The translations under genes were made by a program, and so were the position numbers. Source: Polyporus tsugae (Eukaryota; Basidiomycota; Agaricomycetes; Polyporales; Polyporaceae). Taken from it: 64,000 nt of DNA. The notes below the pieces were generated by a model. That model ran no database searches. It was not told the DNA's origin and saw nothing but the letters and a program-made list of their open reading frames with translations. Positions 11,617 to 24,385 of the stretch are shown here, piece after piece. The stretch lies in the NCBI GenBank assembly GCA_024305745.1, contig JAHRBS010000007.1:1178001-1242000 (forward strand), given 5' to 3'. Within the stretch, counting starts at the first letter, position 1, and each line of letters opens with the position of its first letter.

Positions 11617-12078
11617 ACCGAGGCTGGTCAAACCACCTGTGGTCGACACACTCTTCTAGAGCTGGATAGTACTCACGACGAGCCTCACGATCGTTCGATA
11701 TCTGGTTCACGACGTAGAGCCTCCAAATGATTCCAAGAGGTAGTGCAAGCGTTCGATCGTGTGGCACAAGCTGTCCAGGGGTTCTGGATCGGATAAAGTG
11801 TCTTCAATGCTACTCCGAGGACAGTTGTCGAGGTTGAATGCACCAGAAAGGGTACCAGAAGTGGGTGAGACCGAGAAGGGAGTAAGAGTGAGCGAGGAGG
11901 AGGAGGATCAAAAAGCGCCAAGGACACAGGGCGCTAATATCCACCGGCCCGGCCGAATTACCCTTATGTAGCAGACCAGCTTTAGCAAACGCTTAACTCG
12001 TTCCTCGCCACTGTCCTTTGCACCATCACCCTAGGCCGCTAGACTGACAATCGTACACTTGAAAGTACACGACCAATC
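11617..12078. other. Divergent intergenic region, Bre2 / E2
   Basis: 462 bases between divergent genes, expected to hold both promoters. No further gene was recognised. Confidence 0.5.
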
Positions 12079-13019
12079 ATGACTGCACTTCGGTAAGGAT
12101 GTAGGACCATATCCAGGACAGCTGAGAGGCTGATTGTATATTGTCAGGCGAATTCAGAAGGTTCCCACTTCTCTGATGAGTCGCGCATAGTTGGTACTCA
12201 TACGACCCTAGGAACTGAAAGACATCAACAACAACCCCCTCGAGGTACGCTGTCCCATCAGGAAAATTAGGTGCATGCTACATCTTTCCACAGGGCTTAA
12301 AGGTCGAACCGCTTGAGGATAACCTGTTCGAGTGGAAATGCTCCATCAAGGCCACGGTGAGTTACACCATCCATTCAGAGGTCGTGTTCGCACGCACTTA
12401 TGCCGCCGTGCGCATTCGCAGTCGAACAGCCCATACAAAGGCGGAACTTTCTACTTCACCCTCACCCTGCCCGAGAACTTCCCATTCAAGGCCCCCTCCG
12501 TAAGTAGCCTGAAGCTTCTTCACCGAGGTTTGAAGTCCACTCCTGATCTCTTTGCCTATGATCGTGTGATCAGGTAACGTTTACGACCAAGATATATCAC
12601 CCGGGTATCAACGAAGAAGGGCAAATCTGTGTGCCAGTGCTCCGCGATCAAGTAAGTGCCTGGCTTCTAGCATGAACACATCGGCCATTATTTGTGCGCC
12701 GTCTTGACGCTCTGACCTTGTCTATCTCCAAAGTGGAAGCCTACAGTGACTCTTTCTTCCGGTAAGTGGCCAGCAATCTTTGACAATTAGAGACCCCGAT
12801 ATTTGACCGTCACACACAGTCCTTGCAACCATCCAGGACAAGTTGAACAACCCAAGCGCCGACGACCCCTTTGAGCCCGACATTGCTGCAGTGAGTGTTA
12901 TCGCGATGCGGACGCCTTGGGGCGAGTTAATGGTTGGTTCACAGTTGATGAAGAACGATCAATCGAAGTTCCTCGCAACCGCGAAGGAATGGACGAAGAA
13001 GTACGGCCTTGGACGCTAA
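12079..13019 (+). CDS. Ubiquitin-conjugating enzyme E2, UBE2L3/UbcH7-like
   Basis: E2 enzyme that accepts ubiquitin from E1 as a thioester; UBE2L3-type E2s pass it mainly to HECT and RBR ligases. Nine exons: 12079-12092, 12148-12160, 12212-12244, 12294-12356, 12422-12499, 12574-12651, 12734-12761, 12820-12890, 12945-13019; 150 residues, the size of a bare UBC domain. Start [19 protein letters not shown]. The core reads [20 protein letters not shown], then [20 protein letters not shown] with the catalytic Cys at 86, the same number as in human UBE2L3. It ends [12 protein letters not shown]. The usual HPN tripeptide before the cysteine is HPG here (12598-12606). Assignment to the UBE2L3 branch is by overall resemblance; the E2 family itself is certain. 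Confidence 0.93.
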
Positions 13020-14969
13020 TGACAGCACGAATGTGTACTGATCTGATCTTTGTGTATGTCAGGTATGCTACCTAGAAAGAAGTCACGAGCCGAGATCGCT
13101 CGCAATCCTGTAGGATATCTCTCATCCTCAAATGCAACCTGTGTTTTTGCATCATGACTCCTGTCCTCACCATACAGTTGAGTGTGACAGCGTTCTCATA
13201 ATCCTGCCTGTGTTTAGTTTGTACAGGGGTAAGACCATTTGCGCCCGATATCTTTGTGGAGGACCGTCCCCCCGGTACCCTGCCAAAAGTCGTCTTAAGG
13301 AGTGGCGTCAGCGGTGGCAATGGGACTTGCGGTTGGTTCCCTTCGATGACCGGAGCTGGACAGATATGTCAATTGGTGGAGTTCACTCATCGCGAACATG
13401 CGAAGTACAGAAGCACGCCACCTCTGAAGCTGAAGCGTTGAAGGTCTCTCGAAACAGCTTCAGACTCTCCAAATGCGCGCGACGAGTCATCCGGGAATTG
13501 GTCGAAGACGTAACTAACTAAAGGTCTAAAGCGTCCATTCCTCTCTGAAGACACATGGGCCGTGGTAGGCGAGACATCCATGTGTCATCCTTACTACTTA
13601 CATCACAAACTTTGTTATGACAAAAGGATGCCCTTGCTCGCCATGACTCTTGCCATGACTGCATGACCACATTATGGAAGGCCTCTTGCTCCCACCGGCC
13701 CCATGGCCAAGCGCCAGCCTCCCAGGACCTCAATGAACTCAGAGCCATGGATCAGTTCAAGTCTTTCCATAACCATGGAACAGTTGCCTGAGAAGGGCGA
13801 TGAGTAGTATAACATGTCCTGGTCTTTAAAGGATCGGGTTCGATTGGAAAATATGAATAGTACGTGCCTTTGGAAAAGCGATGGATGTAATAAACTACAA
13901 CGATTGCCTTATTCAGGTGAGCAATAGTACCGATCAGTGATCACAATTGGTGGTGCCTGACACTGTGCAGAGTCCAGACCTCTCGCTAACATTGCTCATA
14001 AGTATCGAGGCAGCCGATGTCGTAGACATACATGTCTTCAAGCAACCTATTAAGTGTATATCTTGCATCGTAGACTGCCTACTATGTGTTGTCAACTACG
14101 GCAGTTTCTGCGTAACGAAACACAGAGAGCGGTTGATGGAGGCAGTCAGGGACCCCAGGAACTCTAGTAAAGACTTCTTCCGGCGGCGTTGACGCATCAA
14201 ACAAGAGGCCGACTCCAGCGAAGCAGCTGCCCTCATCTCCCTCGACGCCCAGCCTCAGTCCCACTCTCCGTGCGGTTTTCCTCAGGTTTCCTCTGGGCTG
14301 TGGCCATTTTCTTGACCTTAGCCGTCTGATCACCAAGCTATCTCGCTCATTACGGCAGGGTCAACGAAGAACGCCCTAATTAGGCTTCGTATCTCAAACC
14401 CGTGGCAAACACGTTCCTCGCTCCTTCACCCCGGCCTCCAGCGCGTTGGGGTCTCCAGGTCTCCAGTCTTTCCTTCAGCCCACAGAATTCAATATACCTC
14501 TTTTATCTGATCCACTCATTACGGATTTCACTCTGCCGCCGACATCGAACCAGATACGCGAACGCCAAATCGCGTATTGTTAACAGTTTAACAGCTGCTT
14601 AACAGTCACGCCCGTTCAACGTGTTCTCCTCGAGGCTATCGAAACGAGGGTTCCGCCTCGACAATTGGCCATGCATCGCTTCCGGTAAGCATGGTCACCG
14701 CACTCTTTCCCCCGACCACAGTTTTGAGCTTTCCTCCTATCTTCTTCCCACTCATTTGCTGGCCCGTTCCAGCAAAAGATCCGACGCCAGACGCCCCCAG
14801 GGCTTTGGGAGTACCGAAATCTCTGTTTCCGTGCGCACCGACACGCAGGACGCCCTCCCATCCTTGCCTCCTGCCAGCGATTTCCGTACATCCTTGATCC
14901 TGCCAGAGTGAGTCCGTGCTTCTTCTTTCCCGCGATCCTTCCCTCCCTTGCTTACCGCGCACGCCTGCG
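13020..14969. other. 1.95 kb intergenic region without a recognised gene
   Basis: No family-like reading frame or exon chain was found on either strand. The last 500 bases are pyrimidine-rich and probably form the promoter and 5' leader of the gene starting at 14970; a leader intron or short first exon there cannot be excluded. No transposon ends were recognised. Confidence 0.4.
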
Positions 14970-17900
14970 ATGCTTGAATGGTACAGCCTCACCCGACGTT
15001 TCAGCGTGCTTCGAAATTCGTCCGGCGAGCCTATCGGGCTCGATGAGCTGAAGAGCAAGTTTGCAGAGCAGCGCGCGCGGGGGTCTCAAAACCAAGTGAC
15101 AGAGGAGGAGGAAGATATGATTCTGGAGGCGCTAGGAAGGTTTCACGGCAGGAGTCGATTGAGAGGGAAGCAGAGCGCGAGGGAGGTGGGGGATGGGTGG
15201 GGGAGCACGGCGGAGGGCGAGGACAACGACGCGGTCCCCGTACGGCAGACGGTGCGTTCCTCGAATTCGACGACAACACCGTCGCTACGCGGCACATCTT
15301 CCATGGCCTCGATATCGTCGACCAAGGGTTCGCTGTCAAGCAGGCGGATGAGCAACAACCTGTTTGGGTCGGGCAAGTTCCGAGATCAGGCCTACTTCCT
15401 CCGTACCGCGAATCCTCGACGTGGTGGACGTGGGACGGGCTCGATTGCGCAGTCCGAGTCGGGTGCAAGCATGAGCACGGTCGACAGCGCAATAGGGGAG
15501 CACAATACCTCGATGTACTCGGACAACCAGAGTCTCCGCCCTACGACCCCGGAGAACAGCACGTATACATTTGGATCGGCGCCGTCGAGTCCTGAGAACG
15601 CGAGCACGCTGTCGAAGGACCGCAGCTCGCGGTCTATTCTTGGGGAGCAGTCCGACTACTCGAGCACGTGGAGCAGGCGGTTGTCGAAGGCGTTGTCGCC
15701 GGATGGGCTGAAGCGAGCGTCGTTGGCGCTGGACCAGGCGATCAGGGAGTTGGAGGAGGAGGGTGATGATGAGATTGTCATGGAGCGGTCGCCCATCGCC
15801 CACGTTCCGCCGAGCACCATCAACGGCTCCCTGTCAGCGTTGAATACTGCGGTGAGTAGGCGTCCTCGACGTGACTCCATGCTCGCGCTGAACTGTAATC
15901 CTACTCCGAAGGTGGAGTCCGACTCTTCACCCGCTGTCTCCCCGAGTGAAGACGAGACCGGCACCGCCCTCTCCTCCGACGACCCTGTGACAGTCGATGA
16001 TGCGCGAGGGAGCTCACCACATCCCGGGTCGCGCACCACATCGCCCACCCCGCGTCTGCCTGGCTATATCCCAGGTATGCCTCGGCCCATGACTCCCCGG
16101 GAAACCAACTCCTTTGACACGGAGGATCTCACGCCCTCTGCGACACCCCGTGCGACATCGCCTCGTCTGCCCGCTCTGAATACCCAAGCCACGCCGTTGA
16201 TATCCCAGAGCTTCACGTCCAGCATGTATCGCAGCAACTCCAGTGCATCCTCATACTCAACAAACCGTCCCGTTTCACCCGCCACGGGTACGACGCCCCC
16301 TCTTTTCTTCAATCGTTCTATGAATGGCCGCTATACGCCTGAGGAGCGTCAAAGGAACGGGAACAAACAGTCTTCGCCTACCTCGGATACCGCGGAGTCG
16401 CCGATCCTGGGGCGGCGGCGGCCCATCTCCCCCCTCTCGGGTCCAGCATACCAGCCCATGACTTCGCCACCATCCCGCCCTACGACGCCATCGAACGTGA
16501 CATGGAACGTGCCTGTCAGTCAAAATGGTACCCCACAGAAGACTCATGGTCGAAATGGCAGTGTCGTCGGTCACAGCCGCAATGGCAGCACCACAAGTGT
16601 CAACGACCAGACTGAACAGCTCGAGAGGTCCAAGTCCATGACGCGGTCTCTTCGTTCCCCTGCGCTACCAGATTCTCCCTGGGTCGATGGTGGAGAATAC
16701 CGACCACCCTCCGCGATGTCGGGCATGGACCTCGGCTCGCCCGTGCAGGGCGCACACTCGATCCTTCGTTCATCCACACCGAATGGCACCCGCTCGCCTG
16801 CATCCCCCACGTACACTGACGTCGGTGGCGTGGACGACGGGCGCACGATGAGCAGACGCTCGTCGAAGCAGGCGCACCACTCGTCGTACACGTTCTCGCT
16901 CGGGCAGCCCAACGCGCTGCTCTTCTCGCCACTCGCGAACTCATCGCGGTCTTCGCTGGAGTCCGCGGGGTCGAGCTACCATTCGTGGGACGAAGACCAC
17001 AAGAAGGACCGCCTGTTTGGCCTGTTCAGCGGCCTCGACCCGGACAATTCCCCGTGGCACGATATTTCCCCAGACAAGTGGGCACCGTCGACCGCGGGAA
17101 CGTCGCCATACGACGCGACGGAGACCGAGGGTGTCGTCCGCAAGGAGGTCGGGCTGTCGAAAGGCGACTTCATCGCGATCCAGGACAAGCTCGTCGGTGC
17201 AGCGCTGACGAAGGCTGCGACCCCGGAGAACCGGCGCGCGGGATCGATCAGGCGGCGAAGGCCGTCTACGTCCCAGTCGAACTACTCGTACAATGGCGAG
17301 AGCCGGGTATGTTGTTGGGTCCGTCTTTCGTGTTTCCATGACATATCTGACGTGCGTGGAACAGGCCGTTAACTCCACCCCCCAGCCGCAACCCCAAACG
17401 CAACCCCAGTCTCAGTCCCAGCCTCAACCGGTCGCGACCTCACCACGTGCGGTGACCAGTGAACAGGTGGCAAGAGCTAATGCCTTGCTGAACGCCGTCG
17501 TGGATAGCATCGAGTCCCCCCGAGTCCGTCCCGAGTCATTGCCAGCTGAAGAACCAACCTTGGTTGTACCGCCCGTCACCGACATCGAGCAGTCGAGTCC
17601 GATGCGACGAAACAGGGCCCTCGCTGAAGCTTTGTTCGGGGCGGAGGATGCAGACGTCGGTCCTGCTGCCGCACCCCAGATCTCCATCATGCCCGACATG
17701 TCGTCGTCTCCCGAAGACGAGTCGCCCATTCGCCCCATCCTGACCCCCATCAAGCCGTTGATTCCCAAACGCTCGGAGTCTTTGCATCGTGTTACCTCGT
17801 CGAACGCTCCTGTGACCCCGCCCGCCCACACCATGCCGACCAGTCCCACCGCGCCCCTGAGCCCCGCATCCATGCCACTCCCAATGAGCCCTATCGGAAT

Positions 17901-20218
17901 GCCAATGAGCCCTATCGGAATGCCAATGAGCCCCGGAGCTATGCCGGCCAGCCCTGGGGGACTATTGTCTCCGCTCTCTCCGTCGTCCAACATGGATCCT
18001 GTCTCCCTCGCGCTTGAGGTACAGCGGAGGGCCGAGGCGGCCACTGCGGCGTTACGTAAGTCGCCTTCGATACCGAGGATCGGCGAGGGGAACGGCGGCA
18101 CGCTTCCGCGGAAACGTATCAGCCCCGACAAGATCTCGGCTCCTACGCTCGTTTCAGCATCGACGAGCGTCGATGCTATTCCATTGCGGTCACCGACTGC
18201 TACGCCCACCCCAACCCTCGCTCAGCAGCAGCAGGCGAGCAAGATCGGTTCGCGGTTCAAGAAGCTCCGGGGTACGATCCGTGCGAAGCATCCCCCTCCG
18301 GCTGGAGAGGAGGTCACGCCTTATCCTCTGGATCTGAGGAGTGTTGGATCGGACGCTACAGGTAGCAGCTCGCCTAGTCTTGCGCTACGCACAGAACCTA
18401 TCCCTATTCACTCGACGGGCGCGGAGCCATCAAGGTTGAAACCTCCAACCCCCCTTGCGAGTCCTCCTGCCTCGGCAGCGCCTGGATTGAAGGGCTTCAT
18501 GGCGCGCTTCCGCAAGCAGCGCAACGCTTCAGAGGCTCATGCAGCACTTCAATCCCATGCCTCGCCTCACCACCCAGGGTACGCACCCATGTCGGCTACT
18601 TCTTCTAGGCCCGCAACGTCGTCTGGTCCATCTGTCGAACACTCTTACGGGCAGATGCCTCACTCTGCCCCCGCGCTCCAGACGGTCTTCAGGAGCACAA
18701 GTCCGCCAGCGCCTTCGCAATCGCCTACTCCCAAGCCATCTCAGAACTACCTTGGCCAGCATTCACGTGTACCATCACAGCCCAACTCGGACGAGGATGC
18801 GATCAAGCAACTGTTCCACGCCGCTGAGAACCTCGGCCTCGACCAGGCTGCGCTCAATGAACTGCTGGCCCGTTCGCCTTCCACGTCCTCACGGTCCACG
18901 GCCTGGACCAAGCCTACAAGGGCGACCTCTCCCAATGACAGTCGGAAGAGCCACATTCCTGTAATCAGGGGCAGGGCCACGCCCGAAAGCATCCGCTCCC
19001 CGATGTCCGAGGGCCGTCCCAGTGTCGACGGCTTCTCCCCGAGGCCGTCTGTGGACATGAAGCCATCCGGTCGCAGGAGCCAGGATGCACCACTTGCGCT
19101 TCGTCCACGGCCGCAGCAGCTTCATCAGTCGCAGCAGGAGGCGGTGCCGAATGCGATTGTGCGCAGAACCATTATCTTCCCGTCGGACGCGAGGATGTCT
19201 ACCCTGGACATCCAGGCCATGATGCGGAAGCAGACCAACTCTCGTCGGCGGGCCTCGGTGTCGTCGAAGAGCTCTGTCCACGATCGGGTGCCCACCCCTC
19301 CGCCTCCGCACCGTGCAGCCGGCCGTCGGTTTTCCACGGACGCCTCGCCTCCCGTGCCGCAGCTTCCGCCGTCCCTGTCCGTGCAGAACGACAGCTTCCT
19401 CGCCATTCCCAACACCGTTGAGAAGAATGGTTCTGCATACGACTCTCTGTAAGTCATCGTTATCTGATAAGGATGTGTGAAATGACGTGCTGATCAAAGA
19501 TATCTTCGTAGGTACGAGATGTACTCCGGGGATGGCAGAGGGATGATCGCTGCGGAATCAACCGGTGGTGGGAGCTCTCTGGTGCAGGACGGTATCCCTG
19601 AATCGGGTCCAGCGCTTGAGGTTATTGAGATGGCCAATGGAGAGACGATTTGGTGGGTCTTCGGTATCACTAAAGGCTATAATTGAAGCAACGCTAATGG
19701 CGTTTCCCAGGTCCATCGTCAATGGGCTACGTGACGATGATGGCGAGTCCTTCTACGACAACCGTGCCAGCTTCTACTCTGAGTACTCGGTGAAAGACAA
19801 CGAGAACGTCAAGTTGTTTTTCAAAGAGCACGAGAGGAAGAATTCCAGGGGCAGCGTGAATTCCTTCCTGTCGCGGAAGAAACCCGCGCAGCAGCCGCCA
19901 CAGCAGTCGAGAGGTGCCGCCCGACCGGAGACGAAGGTTTGTGCATTGCCACGCCTTGTTTGTTCTTACGTCTAACGTGACTCATCGTCTCGGCAGGTCT
20001 TCTTCAGTACCAGTGCGCAAATAGGCCGACTCATCGAGAATCTCTCACATGGCATGGATGCCGGCTCATTCAACATCTTGCCGGGACAAGGGCAGGGGGC
20101 AACCCGACATGCTCAACCCGGGCACTCGACATCGTCTTCCCTCGGATCGGATGCCGACATGCCTTGGACAGTCGAAGAGAGGTTAGAGCGCATGCTTGGG
20201 TCCATGGGGGCCAGCTGA
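14970..20218 (+). CDS. Very long Ser/Pro/Thr-rich disordered protein, function unknown
   Basis: I do not recognise this protein. Five exons, 14970-17306, 17365-19448, 19512-19652, 19711-19936, 19997-20218, encode 1669 residues. The start is the first ATG (MLEWYSLTRRFSVLRNSSGE); the frame is open about 50 bases further upstream, so another first exon is possible. Most of the chain is low-complexity, with many SP/TP dipeptides and basic RRxS sites typical of kinase targets, a PQPQPQTQPQSQSQ tract after the first intron, and short repeats of a PMSPIGM unit near 17881-17940. More ordered parts are the N-terminal 40 residues, a helix-like block SLALDQAIRELEEEGDDEI, RFKKLRGTIRAKHPPP, and the C-terminal exons (WSIVNGLRDDDGESFYDNRA, NVKLFFKEHERKNS, SAQIGRLIENLSHGMDAG). 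This pattern suits a cytoskeletal or polarity scaffold, which is inference only. Confidence 0.85.
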
Positions 20219-20428
20219 ATGCTCGCTTTACCTCGCTTTGCTTTCTGGACTATCTGTTGCTGTGATTTATGTTTTCTATTGGGGATTGTTATATTTCCGT
20301 GTTTATTGTGAACCGGCATCGTTATCCAGTCGCCTCTGTGCTCCACGGAATCTCGCTTCATACTACCATGTTAATACGTATATGGTCCGTCCGTCATCTG
20401 TCGAACTCCTACGTCTGTCCGCTCGTGC

Positions 20429-21167
20429 TCACATTCCCTGCCAGTCAATCCATCTGTTCAAACACAACGCCAGGAGCGAGTCGTGCAGAAGCGTATCCTC
20501 TCGGAACGTGTACCGGAGGTACGCGTATGCCCTTCCCATCTTTGGGACCTCCTTTGGGGTTGGGTCGTATGTCGCGATTCTCGCGGTGGCCTCAGGCGTG
20601 ATGGAGAGGAGCTGCAAGACAGAAATGAGCAAACATGGTGCTTCCTCAGATTCTGACTGGGAGATGTGCCTCGTATGCGTGGGGCTGCCTGTTGCCGAGC
20701 CTCCGCCACTCGAATGCCTCCTTCGTATTCATATTTGCTGTTGTCTTGAATTCCCTGGCGCTATACATGTCAGAACACAGAACGTGAGTACCATATTTAT
20801 TAACGAGGTTGTAAGCATATCACGAAGTAACTGACGTGTCAATAGAGCCTCGGGAGACAAAATCCGCCATGGGTATTCTCTCCGTCCCCTGGACGACCGA
20901 GCCCAGATGGGTGCTCATGGCCCAATCGAGGTAGGCAACGGTGGTTCGCTCGTTGAACGTCACCTAACACATATTAGTGTCAGCCTCGGCCACAGTTGAC
21001 CGTCAAGAGAAGCGTGCCGTTGTCCTTGTGCCTTGCGGCAGGTCGATGGTCTCGAACTTGTACACGATGGGCGCCGCGTTGTGGTATCCGATAGCGACAC
21101 ACTTGTGGCGTGGGTCCCCAGCACCGGTGAAGAAGAGCTCGTTGACGGTGCCCTCGTCTGAGCTCAT
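20429..21167 (-). pseudogene. DUF6593-like small protein gene, apparently frameshifted
   Basis: Resembles the Agaricomycete DUF6593 proteins of unknown function. Pieces on the minus strand: 21167 to about 21001 (MSSDEGTVNELFFTGAGDPR then IVYKFETIDLPQGTRTTARF), 20963-20836 (VTFNERTTVAYLDWAMSTHL then IPMADFVSRGSID), 20760-20658 (AREFKTTANMNTKEAFEWRR), 20611-20429 (LLSITPEATARIATYDPTPK then a charged tail and TGA). Exons 2-4 join cleanly in one frame. Exon 1 meets a TGA (about 21005-21003) just before the only plausible donor, GTCAAC at 21000. A one-base shift between ARF and that donor would be needed to keep it open. It is therefore either a recent pseudogene, a gene with an unusual first junction, or a sequence error. 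The family call is by pattern of conserved positions, moderate confidence. Confidence 0.55.
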
Positions 21168-24100
21168 TGCGAGTCGGCTGCAGCACCTGCTCGAGGGTAC
21201 GTTGCGGGACATGAGTGATCCAGACTGCGTATTTCCGAGCTCTGGCTCTCATACACTCTTTATACGCCAGGAACTGTTGGAGCGCAGAGAAATGGTGCGT
21301 CATACGTCGTGGCAACATCTTCGGCTTCACCTGACCTCTTCAGGGTGCGCCATCGATGCAGGAATCTGTCTGCATGGAGCATACAGCATGGATCCGGGTT
21401 TCGCGAAGTCATCCCGCGATTTGGCACATTGGAGTGCTGAGCCGGGGCGAATTCGAGAAGGCGGCGGCGGAAGTCACTAGCGGTTGTGACGAGCATGTTG
21501 TTCTTCGCGGAGATCTTGGAGAGGAGTGCGTCCTGGTAAAACGTTGGTTCCCTCCTGCCTCCAGAAGGCTGACAATATACACACCGACGCCGCCCGCGTG
21601 AGTTGCCAGTTGCCTTTTCCTCGGCTTTACTCATCTCATAGTCCTATTATTTCCTCTATCCGCTAGTGATACTCGACCCCAATGATTTCTTGAATCACTT
21701 GCGGCTCCCATGTTGGATTGATTATCGGAGTTGAGATCACTCACAATAATGGTCCTCATCTGCGAGACATGAGCTTGCGTCTGAAATGAATATTAATAGT
21801 GCAACAGACGGACCTTGTGGCCGTTCTATGACGCAGACATGATACCGAAGGCAAGTTCCCCGGTCAAAAGAAGTGTGCAATTTAGGGATACTGCTCATGT
21901 ATTTCTATCACAGGCCATCTCCATCTCGTCTGCGTGCACTCCGTGCATCGTTCCCACCAAGGTCCTGCCCCCGGATTCTACCGGTCGCTTCTGGCGCATA
22001 CTTACTACTGCCGATGAGTGCAACACTTGGGCCATTGGTCATTGGCCCGTCGGCAGAAGGGGACGGCCGCCTCACTCCATGCCCATCGCACGTACTCGGA
22101 GCTCCCCCATTGGCCGTCCAACGGACGACTAACAGACTGCCAGTAGTATCGTGGGGTATAGCCTAAGGGAAGGCAGATCGTGCGTGCACTCCTTTCGATC
22201 AGCGCTGCTGCTACTGACATGGCGCTGATCATCCACGGTATTTTGGTGCTGTCAAGGTTCACCGGCACTCTTAGTCGACGTCAGCGGCGGTTTAACCGTC
22301 CCTACTAAAGTACTGCACCCGCAAGCAGATGCTTCTACGGCGTTCGGCGGCATCGGCGGAAGGAATGCCTTCCCCTGCAGGTGAGAAGGCGGTTGTGGAG
22401 CAATGCAGAACGATGGCGCAGGTACTATATTAATGCCACTGTGGAAGACGCGAACACGTTGTCGCGGTATGGTCATCCAAGGTGCGCAACGAAATCCCCT
22501 AACACGAGTATCGAAGATAGATGCGTCACACACTCACCAGCCTTCGCAAAACTATCCCCTTCAAATGATTAGCTAGCAACTGTGAGGTGCACATTGGAGG
22601 AGCTACGCTGTTCGACGTCTTACGAGTAAGAATTCTTCTCTAGGTTCCCAAGGTTCAGATTGAAGGTCAGCTGTTGAACTTCGTTGTGTTGCGTCGGATG
22701 TGAGAGGTATCTATGGTCTTCGACTGACGTGCCGAGGTCAAGGACACGAGGTGAAGTTCCGTAGCAGATTTAATAGGTCATCCCGTATGTTTCTCTTCAT
22801 GTCGAAATATTTAATATTGCTCATATAATCCTTATATTCCCGTGACGGACCCGACGTGCCGTTTCAATACGGAACTTGTGAGAAGAGACATGATCAGGAG
22901 TCCACGGGCTCCGGAAGTTCATGATTGTGAGCAGCCATCAATTAATTAGAAGCTGCCTAACAAGCTTCCAATAGCCTCAGCGTCGAGACCCGGCCCTTAT
23001 CGACTCGGAGCCTCAGTTCAAGTTGCCCGGAAGCAAGTGTGCGGTGGTGGCAGTGGGGGACTGGTAGCCCTAGCCTGGCACCTGAGGTGAACCTTGGGCG
23101 AAGCCGAAATATACTGATGCGCCGGGTGACTGACTCTCAATCAACGCAGTACGACCGTGCCATACAACCACGCCAGTGCTAGCAACAGTCTGCGAAAAGA
23201 CGGGTATCCGACTTCGGCGACCTGAAGAAAGATGGCGTGCTATCGTTATGCTCCAAGATGATAGCCCTAACGTCTGGCAGTTCCTCTCAGTTATCCTGCA
23301 CACTGCGCGCATGCCAAACTGTGCCTCAGGCTGTAGCATCACAAGCGTGACAGAGGTGAGGACTCGGATGATGTCGACAGGTTAATTCCCCTTTACTCTC
23401 AGATCCGCAACGTTAACCACTTCCTTCAAGATGCACATGGTCCCGCTCCTTTCTTTGCGAACGGAGAAGGTGAGCGAGGACAATATATTACGTTTTTGGC
23501 CGGCGACAAGTTGGACTCACTTCAATTCGATTGTAAGCTGGCTCGGACACGCCCGCTGGAACCACTACGCCAAAAGGCAGAGTAAATGAGAAGCTACCTC
23601 CTCAGCTACCGGCGGGTATATGTGCACATCCGGGTCTGTGCTAAGGGCGCCTGCCGGCCGCCCTTACATCGATTCCTCCTTGGTAGAACCGGATCAATGC
23701 GCAGGACAAGCATTGACGCGTGCGAATACTGCCTCAAGCTAACTGCAAAAACATAGTAGATCCTGGCTCGCATGAGCGGATGTGCCATGTTACGCAACAT
23801 ACCCGAAATGGCCGGCCGCGGCCTGAGCATACCTCCTACCTCCTTCCAAGCGTCTCCGCTCCCCGCCGGGCCAGGATCCCAACGGCAGACAGCAGTCACC
23901 CAGACTGTGGCGATCACCGTCGAGTCTCTCCTGCTTCGGTCTGTGGCTGGGTCCCTACTACCGCCGATATCAACCGGACCGAACAAGGCACACCGGCGCC
24001 GCGTCGTGCGTGCAAGACGATCTATGTTTTCGAACTTGTTGTCAATAGCGGTTCATGGACGCCGGTCTAGCTTGGCAACGGCTCACAAGCAAACCTTATC

Positions 24101-24385
24101 GCTACATTCCCTCGTGAGTCACATTTGCCGGTTGAGTTATTTCCAGGGAATATAATAATTCATTGGCCTCGGCACAGACTGCCAGTCCGATGGCTCTCTT
24201 CTATGCCAATATGGTCTGTTCTCAGGAGTTCAGGAGTCACCAGGTCCTCCCGTCAGCCCTTACCTCTCGGTGGGGAAGGCAGCCTGAGAGCGACGTGTGA
24301 ATGACGGCGGTAAGTTCGGTGTTGAACAGAATACAGTAAAGATCCGACCCCCATCCGGAGGTCTTAGGCCCCAATGTGAAAATCA
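21168..24385. other. 3.2 kb gene-free region
   Basis: No family-like reading frame, exon chain, tRNA or transposon ends were recognised on either strand. Base composition is more AT-rich and codon-like periodicity is absent compared with flanking genes. The last few hundred bases should include the promoter of the gene at 24386. Confidence 0.45.

Noticed and set aside
11617..11649. Bre2 start extended to 11649
   Set aside because: The codon at 11649 is GTG, not ATG; the first real ATG in frame is at 11616.
14916..14969. Start of the large disordered protein at 14916
   Set aside because: That codon is GTG. The first ATG in frame is at 14970; an upstream exon remains possible but unproven.
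22560..24380. Transposon or LTR remains
   Set aside because: No reverse transcriptase, transposase or integrase motif, and no paired terminal repeats, were seen.
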